From Balanoglossus misakiensis (Eukaryota; Hemichordata), in assembly GCA_040954595.2 (NCBI GenBank), contig CM082577.2, positions 16,492,001 through 16,556,000 of the forward strand: 64,000 nucleotides of DNA, written 5' to 3'. Made by a program: the position numbers and the translations under genes. Positions 33,490 through 46,507 of this stretch are shown piece by piece. The number at the start of each line of letters is the position of its first letter. The first letter of the stretch is position 1. The notes below the pieces were generated by a model. It was given only the letters and a program-made list of their open reading frames with translations. It was not told the origin of the DNA and ran no database searches.

Positions 33490-36410
33490 ATGTCCAGTCT
33501 TAATGTGATTGGGGGATATCTGATCGGATGAGAGATCATCGCCCACTAAGATACTTGTGCATAACAGCGTGACTTCATTTTTCATCGTTTGTTTATTGGG
33601 GTGTAACGATGTGGGGACCACGCACAAGTGAAGACACCATTACATATACTGACTTTATGTGTCATATGCATTCTAAGCTGTGTCAAACATTCTGTAGCTG
33701 AAATAATCATTTTATACGACCAATCATTTTGGATTAAACGCCACCTTTTGAATTGATGTTTCTTTAACAGAATAGAAACCTCGATGTGGATGTTTTCATT
33801 TTGACCATGTTTGGCACAGACTAACTTTGCGTTACAAAGTGAAATTCCAGAACATCGTGGGTGTACGACAGAATCCCACTGATAGCATAAACCATCAGTG
33901 AAAAATAATGCATCCCAGCATATCCATGCCACGTCTCTCTTTGGGAACAATGGTGGCAGAGTGGGTTTTCCGAAACGTGTCACATGATAAAATATTGATG
34001 ATTTGAAATGGTGGGCGACATCGCACACTTTTATAAAACAAATCTCTGCATTGGAAAACATAGGCAAATATCGATAATATCTTTCCGTTTACAATGATCA
34101 TCTCACACATAATTGACACACGTCTGACAGGTTTACACAGTTTGTGAAGAGACGTCATGTATGCCAATATGTGAAGGATCCACCCTTTCATTCATTCATT
34201 CATTCATTCATTCATTCATTCATTCATTCATTCATTCATTCATTCATTCATTCATTCATTCATTCATTCATTCATTCATTCGACATAAGCTGACTGGAAT
34301 AGGAAGTGAATATAGGTTATTCTGTTCAATATGTTTACGTTTCAACGTTTCCACTCATTTTATGTGAATCATGGGCTGAAACAACGTCGTCTGTGAATAG
34401 CCGGTGTACATTCATAATTTTACGGACACGTTTGAGGTGTTTGAAATTAAACTTTGACTAGCTGATGCAATATATCCAGTGTACGCATTCGAATTTCCAT
34501 CTGCGGCGAAAATAATTGATCAGCAGTTGCCTGAATGCACCGGTGGTCATGCGTTTACTGTTACAATGTGTTTTCCTAATCCTTTCATATACCATCTGGC
34601 CCCAAATTCTTGTACACATGGATATATTTTTTCTCAATAGAGTTATCACAGAGACGACGGTTATTTTGAATTTCAAAACTGAGACAACTTTGCTCTCTTA
34701 TTCAAAATTTCACGATGACTCCTAATTGTTATTTTAAATTTCTGAAAGAGAATAATATAGAATTGATTTAGACAAAATATGAGAAAAATTGTATGACTTT
34801 GAGTTTCGAGGCGCTGACTACCTTACCAATACCTTAACATGACACGCCTCACTTTTATGACTGTGTACGTGGAGAAAGGTTTCGCGCGTGCGTGGTTTAA
34901 CACAATAACATACCAGATTTAAAATGTATTCATTAATTGTTTGTTTCTGGTACTTTGGTCACGCCAACGTGTTCCCAGTTCACGGTTAGCCCGGCAACAG
35001 ACACATACATTATCACAAATCAGATGAGATATAAACTGGAGTTGCTCACATATTCTGACAATTACGTGTCATAAATAAACTGTTGTGTATCGATTTGCGG
35101 GAAGGGGTGGGTGGTTGAGTTATGGCTCTGTGTTGATTTGCGGAAGGGGTGTCTAAAGTCACCCGTCGTTGGGGGAGTTGTCCACATGCACCATTTACAC
35201 AGTCGTCATGAATTTGGGTGCAACTGTATTTGTTGTGAATGCGTACGTGTATATCGATAAGGATATTTGACGTGTGTTCTCAGGGAAGATATAAAAGTGG
35301 GGAAAAGAGACTCTTCTAGCCCTAGTAGTGTTTTTGCTGACCATAATCCGGTTAATATTGAAAATAGTAAGTTTTGAGGTCATAGAAGACATGAAAGACA
35401 CAGTATACCAATTTCATGCATCGCTTATAAGTTCATTGCGCTAAGTAAACAGAAGGAATTGTATACAGGTTAGGATGAAACGAACTAAAGTCTACTATAG
35501 TTCAACCTCTGTGATGTATAAGACATCAATTACAACAATAACGATCTTTCAATCGCCACATGCTTGCTCGCGAGAGTTGAAAAGAGTTAAAGTCTAAGGT
35601 AACAATGATTGCTCCTCCATTGGCGTTCTTTCTTCCTGTCTTTTTACGTGGCATTAAGTGATCACCCTCCAGAATGGGGCTCAGCGTCACTTCGCGTTTT
35701 CTGTAAGAGAATGAATATAAAGTTAGGTTCTATATTCATTTTAAGGACCGGTTGTGAGGAGAGGATCTTGACTCCCAGAGAATCTAAAAACTCATAATTA
35801 ACGGAAATGATGTTCAACATACATGTAGTTCTACATCTAAGGCACCAACTGACTGGTTATGACGATTTCACAACCACATGCTAACCAATATTCGGAAGAT
35901 AGTATTTTTGTCTAAACAAGATCATAAATATTGTCTTAGAACATGACTATGTCTATACATGTATCATCGCCCGAAGAAGAACATGTACATCAGCACCATG
36001 AAATCACCAGATTAGTTGTCTAGGCCACAAACTCTGCACGCAATCCTGAACACCATCCAATTAATATTAACTATTATTTTGCATCATGCCGACCGACCGT
36101 CCACCATTCTGATTGGACGAGAGCTCAATGAAACTAGCGATGGTAAAATATTGTTTTACCACGGCTATCGGTGGTAAAACGGGCCACTGAACTAGCATGC
36201 AGCAGGGAAAACGTGGGGTTAAACCACAGTCGAGTGGGGTTAAACAAAAAAAATAACATAAAAACACTTGAATTTACGGACACTTTATTTTGGAACTGCT
36301 CTGTGGGAATATTTGACACTTATTATTGTACACTAGTTGCGTGAAAAGGAAAAGCTTATTTTCATAGTTTTGGAATGCTCATTTTTAGAACGAAGGTAGG
36401 CTAAAAGGAA
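33490..36410. other. Non-coding stretch with a CATT microsatellite
   Basis: Apart from the (CATT)n run at 34182-34280 and small imperfect palindromes (for example TGGTAAAA..TTTTACCA near 36141-36160), nothing supported was seen. Confidence 0.4.
34182..34280. repeat. (CATT)n microsatellite
   Basis: About 25 uninterrupted CATT units; the apparent ORF over it (FIHS repeats) is an artefact. Confidence 0.95.
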
Positions 36411-36411
36411 T

Positions 36412-37534
36412 TCACCTCTTTAAAATATCATGCAACGTAAACTCTCGTTTGTCCATATTCATTTTATACATTCCTTCGAAAGCCGTAGGTTCTTCCTGGT
36501 CTGATTTAACAAGAAGACGAAAATGTATCAGTTACTTAAGATTTTGTGTTCCATGCTTTTGTACAAAACGTTGTCCGCAATGTTTGGACAATAATATTAT
36601 GGAAACGGGAGATGTAATTTGTGAAACTTCTGTCCGACACCCGAAAGATCATTTTCCGAACTCTACGAGACCCTACGAGAACTCGCGTGGCTGGGTAGTT
36701 TATATAGGATGACACTTTTGTGTGGATCATGGAGGGAAACGACGCCTAGTCTACTGTGTTAAACTGCAGTAAAGTTTTAAAAATGTTATACTATTCTAGG
36801 TTCATACTTTGCTTGGCAAGTATTTCTTGGCTAGAAACTCTTTACTACGGTCGGGTCCATCCGTCGTACTAATTCGGGCGCCAAACGAAATATCAGGTAA
36901 TTTTGTGTTTTATTTAATGAGCTCAGCTATATCCTAAAAGGAAGAAGGTCATATTGCACATTACCTGCACTCCTGATCCCCCATTTTTCCTGGAGAAAAA
37001 CGAACAAGCCAGTGTATTATAAACAAGACAATTTTCAATGTGCGATAAAAGAAAATATTCACCATTAAAGCTGCCAAACGATAAACCCCTCCAGGTCAAA
37101 AGAAAAAAGGAAGGAAATGAGAATAGTAGAAGTAGGTTTTCTAGCAATTGATTGTAAGCTTATGGAAATTGACAATTTCCTGGCACTCGCCCGTTTTACC
37201 ACGATTTGTTTTGAATCTTTAAGAAGGTGGCCAAACATATCTTTGAATCTAACAGCTTATAATGTGATACTTTTGTGTTTGCATGCATGTTTCATTAATT
37301 AATCAATGTTTTCCAAGATGACACGGTCATATGCCTGCGCAATTGAGACATTACACTGAAGGATATTCCTCACCAAACAAATTGGATTCATTTACTTTTC
37401 ACTAGTGATCTTTCTGACTTGTAATTATACCATAGTGTCTGATCTTAATGTATGGTACCCACCGCGGAGTAGATGACAGCGTTAGCAACCGACAACAGGG
37501 AAAGGCACATCAAAATCACCAGTGAGGTCTTCAT
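36412..37534 (-). CDS. Candidate two-exon small secreted peptide precursor (54 aa)
   Basis: Exon 1 (ATG at 37534) encodes a clear signal peptide, MKTSLVILMCLSLLSVANA, similar in its first codons to exon 1 of the micro-exon gene. A plausible second exon ends at 36500 after the pyrimidine-rich acceptor TTGTTAAATCAG; it reads QEEPTAFEGMYKMNMDKR and then EFTLHDIL-KR-stop. The octapeptide between two KR pairs resembles a neuropeptide release pattern. The join needs the weaker donor GGTACCA at 37458 (phase 1). The stronger GTGGGT at 37462 gives phase 0 and an early stop. Alternatively exon 1 is an alternative first exon for the micro-exon gene, or exons were missed. Confidence 0.35.
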
Positions 37535-38042
37535 ATTTGCTGCCGCTAGTGTAGCAAAGTACCGGACGAAATGGACTGGCTGAAACGTTTCTCTTACTGC
37601 CTTTATTTACCGGTGAATTCTTCTCCCGGAATACTTCACAAATACCCACACTTTCATCTTTTGGGGGAATTTAGTCATCTGTCGTTTTTTTTTTACAATA
37701 CAGTTAAATCGTTACCGGATTAATATTCATTTACAGTTTGGGATACGTCGACAGTTGTATTCTAAACAATAGTTGATACCCGAAACACATCGACGAGTAC
37801 ATGTGTTTTTAATCATAAAAATAGAGCACGGCTGAACGTAGGAGATGCTGTCCAGGGATCGACGCAAATCCGATGACGATCCTGTTGATAGAACTGCCAA
37901 CAACTTAGAATGTGTTTATTAAAAGTGTTATTTTGAATATCTGAAAGATGAACTTTATGTAATTAGCTTAAAGACATCCTCCGAGTGCACTTGTAGACAA
38001 TCTGTTTTCAACAAAACAAAAACCATCAGTCATTAACAGTTT

Positions 38043-38125
38043 CACCATTGTGGTCCAGTCCAATCCCATTGTTTTGTATGATATAATTGGACCTCTAAAG
38101 AGGGAACTGGGGGTGAAGGGTTAAG
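38043..38125. repeat. Dispersed ~85-bp repeat, copy 2 (inverted)
   Basis: The reverse complement of the segment at 10605-10690, with CCTCTAAAGAGGG, CTGGGGGTGAA and TGGTCCAGTCCAATCCCATT in common. Confidence 0.6.
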
Positions 38126-38493
38126 GAACATCGAAATGATTTGCCCAGCTTATGCTGGAAACGCCATGACCTAACCCATAAGGTGATGTGTACTTCTGTG
38201 TTGCCGACTTTTTATGATATGAACTCCTTCTGAACTTCTGAGAAACGAAGGCAGTCCTTGACAGTAACAAAGATTCCTTCAGCTGAAATTTGACTTATTT
38301 TGCATCATGGTTCACCAATACTCTTAAGTCAATAACGACAATGTACTCGTTATATCAATTTTGCGTGGGTCATTTGTAATATAATCCTAATTTACATAGA
38401 TCAACTGTGAGGTCAAAGGATTGACGGAGGATAGTCCATATTACAATACAGGTGTAAGAGGTAATCCTGAACTTATGCCCAAGGGAACCAATT

Positions 38494-38961
38494 ATGGTGA
38501 AAATTACCACGGGATGCCAGTTTTGGAATAAGAGAGTCCCATCCCACTGGAAACAAGGGCCGGGGACCCGGAGGTTCAACCTTCAGACCGTTTTTGGGGG
38601 GTTTGGGGGAGCTGCTGCTCCAGACGCGCGCTACCCCACTGCCGCATATCCGCGTTACTCCTCGCAGAGCGAATTAGATAGGGCGCGGCGCGTGTTCGCG
38701 GATGTTCACGTCAATCAGGGAGAACAAGAGCAGAATAAGGTGGAGACGTTGCATTAAGCCGCAGACTCGGAGAACGTCGAGGAAGCCCTGCAGAAAGTTA
38801 TGGAGCTTGCGCACACGTCGGCATCGAAGTTCCAAATTATAAATGCGCTAAGAATACTTGTCGACAGAGCCACCATGATGAATCACGACAAGCTGTCTAG
38901 ATACCGCGCCGTGCTGGCACAATTCGAGAGCAACGAATTTGGTAGAGAAGCGGGAAATTGA
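38494..38961 (+). pseudogene. DIRS-like gag fragment with in-frame stop
   Basis: One frame interrupted by a single TAA at 38755-38757. Before it is a Pro/Tyr-rich segment (DARYPTAAYPRYSSQSE); after it AADSENVEEALQKVMELAH and ILVDRATMMNHDKLSRYRA, a helical gag-like region. It precedes the zinc knuckle at 39103 and the reverse transcriptase. The assignment as gag rests on position more than on sequence. Confidence 0.5.
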
Positions 38962-39102
38962 TAGTTATATTGTTGGGGAATTAAGAAGAAGAAGAAATCG
39001 CGTCTAAAGTCGGAAAGTTCATGAAAAACTGCAGGGAATACACCAGATCGCCTTACCCGGGAGGCCGTTCTCGTCGAGCTACCAATCGACCACCATTGAA
39101 AA

Positions 39103-39150
39103 TGTTTTGTATGTGGGAAGGAAGGTCATTTCGCCAGGGACTGCCCACAA
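39103..39150 (+). pseudogene. CCHC zinc knuckle of the DIRS-like gag
   Basis: The frame reads CFVCGKEGHFARDCPQ, an exact C-x2-C-x4-H-x4-C retroviral-type nucleic-acid-binding knuckle. It is in a different frame from the ORFs around it, so frameshifts separate it from the upstream gag. Confidence 0.75.
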
Positions 39151-40439
39151 AAAAAAAATGAAAGTACCGGATAAAAAGTGGGCTATTGGATCAGAAAACA
39201 TTTATCTGCAGAATATGTAAAAGTTCTTTTTCTTTTGTTGTTGAATATTTTGGTAGTGATACATGTCCTGGTAAAATGGGATATGGTACAGTATCTGATT
39301 GAGATAAAAAAGGGTAAAAGAAAAATAAATAAGATACTTGTATGTGGTTCCTTACTGTTATTTGTGTCGTGAATAAAGTGAGCAGCATTCATAATAATGA
39401 GTTGTGTCTTCATTGGTGATAATCGGGGGTTAAATAAGAGGGCTGATGGCTACCCCCTCCTAAAAAAATCACTAACGTGAGGTCATACGGAGTGTCAAAA
39501 AACAAAACAAAAAACAGCCAGACTCTCGCGAATGGAATGTTAACTCGTTCTCCCAGGTATTCTCGGACAGGAGGGGGGGGGGGGCATTTTTCGTGCCCTC
39601 GCCGTTTGGCGGCCTGCCTTTTGCACGGTCCTGTCAGGGGTGCCCCCACTTCATAGCCCAGAAAAGATAAATTTAGAGGCTTTTTGATCAATTCTGAATG
39701 CAAGGTTTTTCATTCACATCTATACAGATTACCTACAAGTGGGAATGCCTACATCCGGTAAAAATTGGCGGAATGCCAAGAGAGAGCTATAACTGGATAT
39801 CGCTTGGGGATACCCCGGACAGGGGCAATCTATGCCGACACATAAGAAAATCGCTGAAGTCACTGGAGCGATATTAAGTCTTCGCCGGCTCAAATGCCAT
39901 TTAGAAACCCTGAGGAGTTTATTGCGGGGGAACTACACAAGAACGTAGATTAAAGGCACATGAGCTGCAACTGGATAAAAAAATTGAAGTTTTAAATAAA
40001 CTCATATATCCTTTTAATCGTGTCTATTAAATGATATTTCATGATAATATATCAAGCTCAACATTTATTTATGACAAAATAGCCAAAAATTGAAGAAAAA
40101 CGAAAATTCCTGCAATTTTTAAAAAAGTGCAATATAGGAATGGAAAAGGAAAATATAATGTCTCAATGGTGTTCAATAACGTCCATGAGCTCAAGTGGAT
40201 GAGATCATGTTTTGTTTATAAAGTTTCATAACCGGAAATGCAACATTTCCGTTGTTTTTTGCATTTTCCCACAGTGGCGGCCATAATCGCTTGCGGCAAA
40301 GCTTTATTATTTATCTGGTTAGAACTTGCATATGCACTCATATTTAGGGTTTATAATGCTTGTGTTTAGTTCACTGCCTTCATCTGCATAGACTAATGGT
40401 AGTAAAGTTTGAAACAAAAATTATGATAATTATCCCTAA

Positions 40440-41538
40440 AGTTGCAGCTTATGTGCCTTTAATGGAACGAAATCCGGCAGCAGCGGATAATAGAAATGAA
40501 CTGCTTGACTGGTTGTCCATCGGTTTAAGGATCTCGGACTATTTCCAGCACTTCAAAGGGTCATACAAGGGCAGGCAGTTTGATCACGATGTGCCGCCGC
40601 GCCACCAAGGCAGTTTGCCAATTACCCTAGCAATAGAGAGTTTGGCGAGGTTATTGCTAAATCAATCTCGGATAGGCTAAAAACCGGAGCCATTTCATTT
40701 TGAGGAAACTAGGACGTGACCCTCCCCCTCGTATTGTCATGCCGATCGTGGTCAGGCCCAAGAAGCCTAGAATGTGTATCGACATGCGTGTCCTTAACTT
40801 AAGGATATAATATATCCCTTTCAAACTTGATAAACTAACAGAAATACCTGGTTACCTAAATGAAGGAGATCCGCATTTCCAAATTGACGATAAGAGTGGG
40901 TACGACCACGTCCTTATTGATAAAAAAGACAGAACTTATCTTGGTTTCCATTGGGCTGGTGTTTGATTTGTTTTCAACACCCTTCCATTTGGATGAAGTT
41001 ATCTGCATATGTCTACCACACGATAGTGTATTGCTTTACGTGTTATGCTCGAGACGTGGGTGTACCATGTATTCAATACATAGATGATAGGCATGGTGGC
41101 CCTCTGTACGTATCCCCGGTAAGGCAGGCAAAAAATAATTGGTCGGGTATGGAGCGCGCGGAATCAGCTGCGCTGTCGGTAATTGCGGGTTATTTTTTGG
41201 CAATAGAGAAATGTATTTTAAGGCCAGTAACCTCTCTAGTGATGTTAGGCATGACGGTCAATTCGGAATCCATGACATTTGCTATCCCTCATGATAAAGA
41301 GGATAAATTCCTGGAGCTAACAGAAAGCATTCACACTAAGAGAGCCGTCTCATTATCTCAAATCGAAAAGGTAATGGGGAAATGTATTTCTTTCACACTC
41401 GCCATCCCATGTGCGAGACTATACACACGACGAATGGCAGAGGCAGTAGCAAAAGCCCCCCCCCCCAAAAAAAAAATAACAAACAAAAAAACAAAAAAAA
41501 AAACAAAAAAAAACGGCAACATATTTGGTGCCAATTAG
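40440..41538 (+). pseudogene. DIRS-type reverse transcriptase, multiply frameshifted
   Basis: Fragments in several frames give RPKKPRMCIDMRVLNL, GDPHFQIDDKSGYDHVLIDK, YLGFHWAGV, NTLPFGWKLSAYVYH, the active-site QYIDDR (about 41084-41101) and SLSQIEKVMGKCISFTLAIP. The set and its spacing match the RT of DIRS/Ngaro tyrosine-recombinase retroelements. Stops and shifts near 40680, 40810 and 40970 make it a relic. Confidence 0.75.
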
Positions 41539-41754
41539 AGGCGGCGTACGCGAGGAATTAAATGAAAGGAAACAAATAGTCATCAATGCCCAGCCAGTTA
41601 GATGGATGACTACGTCGCAAAAAAAAGCTACAGCTCGTTACTGACGCTAGTTCGTATAAATGGGGTGCAATTCTGAATCCCGACCGTGATGACGAGAATG
41701 ATGTCATGATAAAGATCGATGACATGTGGGACAAAGAATGGAGACAAGAACACA

Positions 41755-43241
41755 TTAAAGCTGCAAGCAGCATTGTCGGGCCCAAGCGCTGATCTTTAAT
41801 TATATATGCACAGTATGAATGAGAAAAAACAGAATTTTCTATCGTATGTATTATCTGATGACATAACAAGGATGTGTGTAGTTTTGCTGCTGAAATAGGG
41901 TGAAGTAGGTCAAAGGTCACCAGAGGTCACGCAACATTTGGGCAAAAAATGTTGATCCCATACTGGTCCATGTCCAACAAAAAACAAAACTCTAGCTCTA
42001 TTGGTTCGCCTGTAATTAGGTATGTGCATATTTAATGAGGTCAGCAGGTGTCACATTTGACCAAAAAATGTGGCTTTAAATTATGGTCCCATCCTACCAA
42101 ATGCCATGGCTGTATCTGCTCTGGATGCTGAGATATGCGAAAGTAGGTCAAAGGTCACCAGAGGTCACCCAACATTTGGGCAAAAAATTTTGATCCCATA
42201 CTGGTCCATGTCCAACAAAAACCAAACCTCTAGCTCTATTGGTTCGCCTGTAATTAGCTATGCACATAATTAATGAGGTCAGCAGAGGTCAAAGGGGTCA
42301 TGAAAAGTAGCAAAATATTTTGATCACACACTAATCCACATGCATCAAAAACCAAACGTCTAGCCCTATAGGTTAGCCTGGAATTAGATATGCAGAAATA
42401 ATAATGTGTGAAAAGTAGGTCAAAGGTCATGTGAAAAATCGCCAAAAATTTGTAACATATTGTAGTCATATGACGAATGATATCCATTAAAAGAATTTGT
42501 ATGCTATCAATTTTTATACTAGAAAAAGGAATTTTAATTTTTCACTGCTTTTTACAAAATCCAATATGGCCGCCATAATCTTCGACCAATCACAATGCTC
42601 TTTGCAAACTTGATAGACATCAGTTTAGTGACCATACTCCCCGAATCTTGCGACTCAGTCATCGCCCGTTCTGGAGAAGAAGATTTTTGGAGTTTAACTA
42701 TGGTTTTTCGAAAATCCAATATGGCCGCCATAATCTTCGACCAATCACAATGATCTTCGCAAACTTGATAGACATCAGTTAGGTGACCACATACCCCAAA
42801 CCTTGTGTCTCGCTTATCACCGGTTCTGGAGAAGAAGATTTTTGAAATTTAAGCTAGATTTCAGAAAAAAAATTGTAGCAAAAAAACTGCAACATTGACA
42901 GCAAAATTTCCAATTACAAAAATGATGGGTAGAAGGTAGTCTACCGGCATGCCAAATTTGAAGTCGATCTTACTTGTAGTTTCTGAGATCTGAGATTTGA
43001 TTTTTTTCAGAAAATCCAATATGGCCGCCAGGTCACGTGACTAATTAAGTATTCACAAGTCACTGCACATCTACTCATTGACCTTGACCACTGTAGCAAG
43101 TTTGAGAAGTGTACCTGCAGCGGTGTCTGAGATCTAGAGCGACAAAGAAATGACACAAGAATAAAGAAAGAAAGAAAGCCGGAAAGAAAAATTCCAACGA
43201 AACCAATAGGGCCCAAGCGCTTGCGTGCGCTTGGGCCCTAA
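41755..43241 (+). mobile_element. Helentron-like element, copy 2 (1487 bp), inside RNase H
   Basis: 5' end TTAAAGCTGCAAGCAGC, motif GGGCCCAAGCGC at 41778-41789, 3' hairpin 43208-43239 (13-bp stem) and CTAA. The interrupted codons for EHI-NVKEAEA rejoin without duplication. The interior has tandemly repeated segments with AGGTCAAAGGTCA at 41907, 42145 and 42417 and two ATGGCCGCCATAATC blocks. It is very similar to copy 4. Confidence 0.85.
41907..41929 (+). promoter_or_regulatory. AGGTCA triple repeat (DR1 + DR4) in Helentron-like copy 2
   Basis: Three perfect AGGTCA half-sites, spaced 1 and 4 bp. DR1 is the site class of HNF4, COUP-TF and RXR dimers, DR4 that of TR and LXR; a second triple stands at 42145-42167. 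Whether it is bound is unknown. Confidence 0.6.
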
Positions 43242-43430
43242 TAAATGTGAAAGAAGCAGAAGCTCGGCTACATGTACGGACGGATTCTATGGTGCTGGTA
43301 AACACTTGGAAGGGAGGTTATACCGGCTCAAAATCTGCAAAACTAAACAAAGTTTTGAAGGCCATTTTCCACTTCTGCGTAAAGCAGAATATCCAGTTGA
43401 GATTAAAGGCGAAACTCCCGTATAAAAGCG

Positions 43431-45355
43431 CGAGAGCATGCAAGAGTTGGCATAATGGTGGGAAATCCAAACTCACTAAGTACAGAACGGAGGTTGTCCA
43501 TAATAGACAGTAAATTTAGAGGTCTACCGATGATTTTTTGTCTCTATATTAAAAAAAGAGTGCATGAGTTTTTCAGCGCGACATTTGCGAATTCTGGTGC
43601 AATATAATTTGAAAATAATTTCGAAAACCGAAGAGGCAATCATATTTTCTCCGAGATATAACCGGTATATCGGTACGATGTTTGAATCTGCGTGATTGAC
43701 GTATTATGCAAATCAAAATTTGGCACCATTGATACATTGTGGCGTTGATTGCAAAGTGTGCGAGACCTGAAAATGGGGATATGATCATACCAAATTTATC
43801 ACACATGAACATGAACACATCCATAAATTCGGTAGTTCTCTTCTTGGAAATTGTGTTGGCCCTGAAAAGGACCGTACAAAGTGAAGAGGGGAAAGCCTCA
43901 TCAGTGCCATTTATGCCCAACGTAAGGAACACCGGGTAAATTCAGGTAGAGACCACGGCCAAGTCTCAGCACACATTCTGGCATAATCTCTCTATTTGTC
44001 CACACTCTCGAGGTGTTTTCCATCTTTTCCAGCAGTTAACGTTTTCCCTTCTTTCGGATGTACCCTGGAAAGCGCCAAGCGAAACGGTCGCTTAGCTGTT
44101 TCCAGCTCGTGCTTTCTGACCCGATCCTAGCCAAGACTGCCTATGTGTGGTAACACATGGCGAACAAAATCAAAATTCACAGTTGTCCAAATCTCCGGAA
44201 GCCGATGTGCTCATGAACACGGTGTTTACTTCGACGCCTGCTGCATCCGATACAGCGGCAGTGTCCCCAGCATCCAACTCGCCGGTAGCCGATACCACGC
44301 ACGGTACTAACCCCCGCGGTCGCAGCAGGTGAACTTATGTGCCCCCGACACTCGATGACCGAGAGCTCCCATTCATTCATGGCAAAGAAAATTTCCAGTG
44401 CTTCCTCCTGCTCTTCAGTGACCGCTATCTTGATAATTCGTGTCGACATGATGGATTCAGCTGACAACACGTTCCGCGGGTACGTTTACTAAGAACTAGC
44501 TGGATCGCGTGGGTATAGAAATGTGTTTGCTTTTGGTGGGCGCGGGATCCCCATTTGAAGTCGAAGTAGCGAAATATAAGCATTCACCATGTTAGGGAAG
44601 GAAGAACAGTGAAACGTATATGCTTTGAAAATATACAAAGTCGTCATTTCGACAAGTTTTAGTCATTTAATATTAGAAATTTATCGTATTAATTCGTGAA
44701 CGCGGTTTTTCTCAGTTGTATTTTAATGTTATGATTTAAAAATTGGCAGAAAAAAAAATATTTTCACCTACCATGGTAAAATGGACCGGTACGAAGTTTT
44801 GGTAAACTGTTGCAATTCTACTCACACTTTTGCGCCAATATTTGGTAGCAAATTTATCGCATGCAAGTCATCACAATATCAAGAGTTTCGTTCTAATAAT
44901 AAGAAATTATGATCATATAACAACAAAAGTCTGCAAATCATGATGCAAACTGAGGCCGTTGAAGTAAATAATCATCAGCGTCCAGCTGGTCCACCTACTC
45001 GACCCATCAGAGATTCAACTCGCGATCGGAGCCAAGTGAATCGCCGCAGGGGGACCTACCCGTCCGACAGCAGTGAATGCATGAGACAACGAAATGTGAA
45101 AAGGAAGCTGGGCTAGTACGAGTTCGAAAAACGACTGTATTCAAAACTAAACTGTGGGAAAAATGGTTGGAAGTACTGTATCGTGTATGAAAAGTAAACA
45201 CGTGTAGATGTTTACATTTTGAGTGCGTGTTCCATTTGGGAGGTGAGAGGTCAATTGTTGTAACAATATAGTGGCGTTAGAGCTTTAGCCACGCCCACAT
45301 TTTATTGATTTTTTTCTCGGTAGGGCCCTACCGAGAGTTCCGCCTTTAACACACA
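43431..45355. other. Insertion of unresolved origin within the DIRS-like element
   Basis: It separates the RNase H end from the downstream NRADDASREITMGEK block that should follow directly. It includes a minus-strand ORF from an ATG at 44446 (MSTRIIKIAVTEEQEEALEIF) with no recognised family, and a perfect 20-bp palindrome at 45316-45335. The boundaries are approximate. Confidence 0.4.
45316..45335. repeat. Perfect 20-bp palindrome
   Basis: CTCGGTAGGGCCCTACCGAG is its own reverse complement; it may mark the end of the inserted segment 30 bp before DIRS-like coding resumes. Confidence 0.7.
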
Positions 45356-45360
45356 TCCCT

Positions 45361-45527
45361 TCTCTTAGCAACAGAGCAGATGACGCCTCCCGAGAAATTA
45401 CGATGGGTGAAAAAACCTTAACCGATTCCGTGTGGAGGAAAATAGACCAAAAATTTGGACCTCACGATGTAGACGCCATGGCCAAGCAATCAAATGCAAA
45501 AATCTTCAACAAGAATGACAACCTGTA
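45361..45527 (+). pseudogene. Post-RNase H domain of the DIRS-like element
   Basis: Reads NRADDASREITMGEKTLTDS and then VWRKIDQKFGPHDVDAMAKQ. The N..AD..SR and FGPHDVD..A motifs are characteristic of the segment between RNase H and tyrosine recombinase in DIRS/Ngaro elements. A stop follows KNDNL. Confidence 0.65.
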
Positions 45528-45879
45528 AATATACCCCTGTTTCCCATTCAATCAGCCGTAGTCGCGCATGTAATAAAGCAAAGGTTGCGAGCTACTCTGG
45601 TTTTAAAGTTTGCTGGATCCACCCCCGTGTGCTGGCCCGTGGTAAAAGAATACGCATCAGAATACTGTCGAGTGGCGACTAAGGGGGATAAGAATGCTAT
45701 ATTAGTCCCGTCAAAGGAGGGCTATATACCGCACATCCTGCGTGGTGCTCTCGTCGCGGCGGCGCACTTCAGACACTAGGGAAAGACATATATGTATAAT
45801 GAGCGTGCATTCTTGAAACGCAAGTCAAATATAATAGTAAACTTGATTAAAAAAAACAACAACAACTAAATAATGTAAA

Positions 45880-46487
45880 CAAATCAGCCGAAGAACAAGC
45901 AAGAACACACATCACCTCAAAACAGGCGATTGTTCCCAGCAAAATTAGATTTCTGGAATATATTTTACACATAATTCAAACAGCCGAATCTAACGTCGAG
46001 GCATACGTTTATGCCAGAGATATGGCCTTATTATTTAAGGTGTTGATGTTTTCTGGTGATAGGGGACCTTGGACAAATAAAAACACAAGAAATCCTACGA
46101 CAAGACAACTCTGGCCTTATCTTTAATCATACCTTCGGCAAGACGTTAAGAGGAGAAAACTCAAAGATTTCCGTCATAAAGAGATGCCCTGACAATATAA
46201 TGTGCGCTGTAGATATTCTTAATGGGTATGTAAAATTTGCTAGCAATATTGGAATAGACCTGACGGTAGGCTATCTTTTCCGACCCTCAACGCCGCCACG
46301 TATAATCGACCAAAGGCCTTTGTCATCACAAGCTATATATCACCGACTAAAAACGTATTTAAGAGAGTTAAACCTCGATCAAGGGGAAACCCCACATAGC
46401 TTTAGAAGCGCCTGCGTAATAATGCTGACATTAGCAGGCACGGAAATGACAGAACAAGACGGTGATTCGACGTCGATGAAATATTAA
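45880..46487 (+). pseudogene. DIRS-type tyrosine recombinase, frameshifted and 3'-truncated
   Basis: The first part (KIRFLEYILHIIQTAESNVE..YARDMALLFKVLMFSGDRG) and the second (DLGQIKTQEILRQDNSG.., TPHSFRSACVIMLTLAGTEM) are one base out of frame at the GDR motif near 46060. The first catalytic Arg and the HxxR box (PHSFRS) are recognisable; the C-terminal Tyr is missing because the sequence passes into Gypsy DNA at about 46470-46520. Confidence 0.75.
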
Positions 46488-46507
46488 GGTCAATCGGAAT
46501 AGACTTC

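Larger units (their letters stand above)
41590..43430 (+). pseudogene. DIRS-type RNase H, split by Helentron-like copy 2
   Basis: The left part (ending at 41754) reads TDASSYKWGAILNPDRDDEN and then WDKEWRQEHI. The right part (from 43242) resumes NVKEAEARLHVRTDSMVLVN. The frame and sense are restored if the 1487-bp element between is removed. The order with the upstream RT is as in DIRS elements. Downstream the RNase H-like sequence is lost near 43430. Confidence 0.75.

Noticed and set aside
34161-34367. ORF with FIHS repeats
   Set aside because: It is a translation of the CATT microsatellite.
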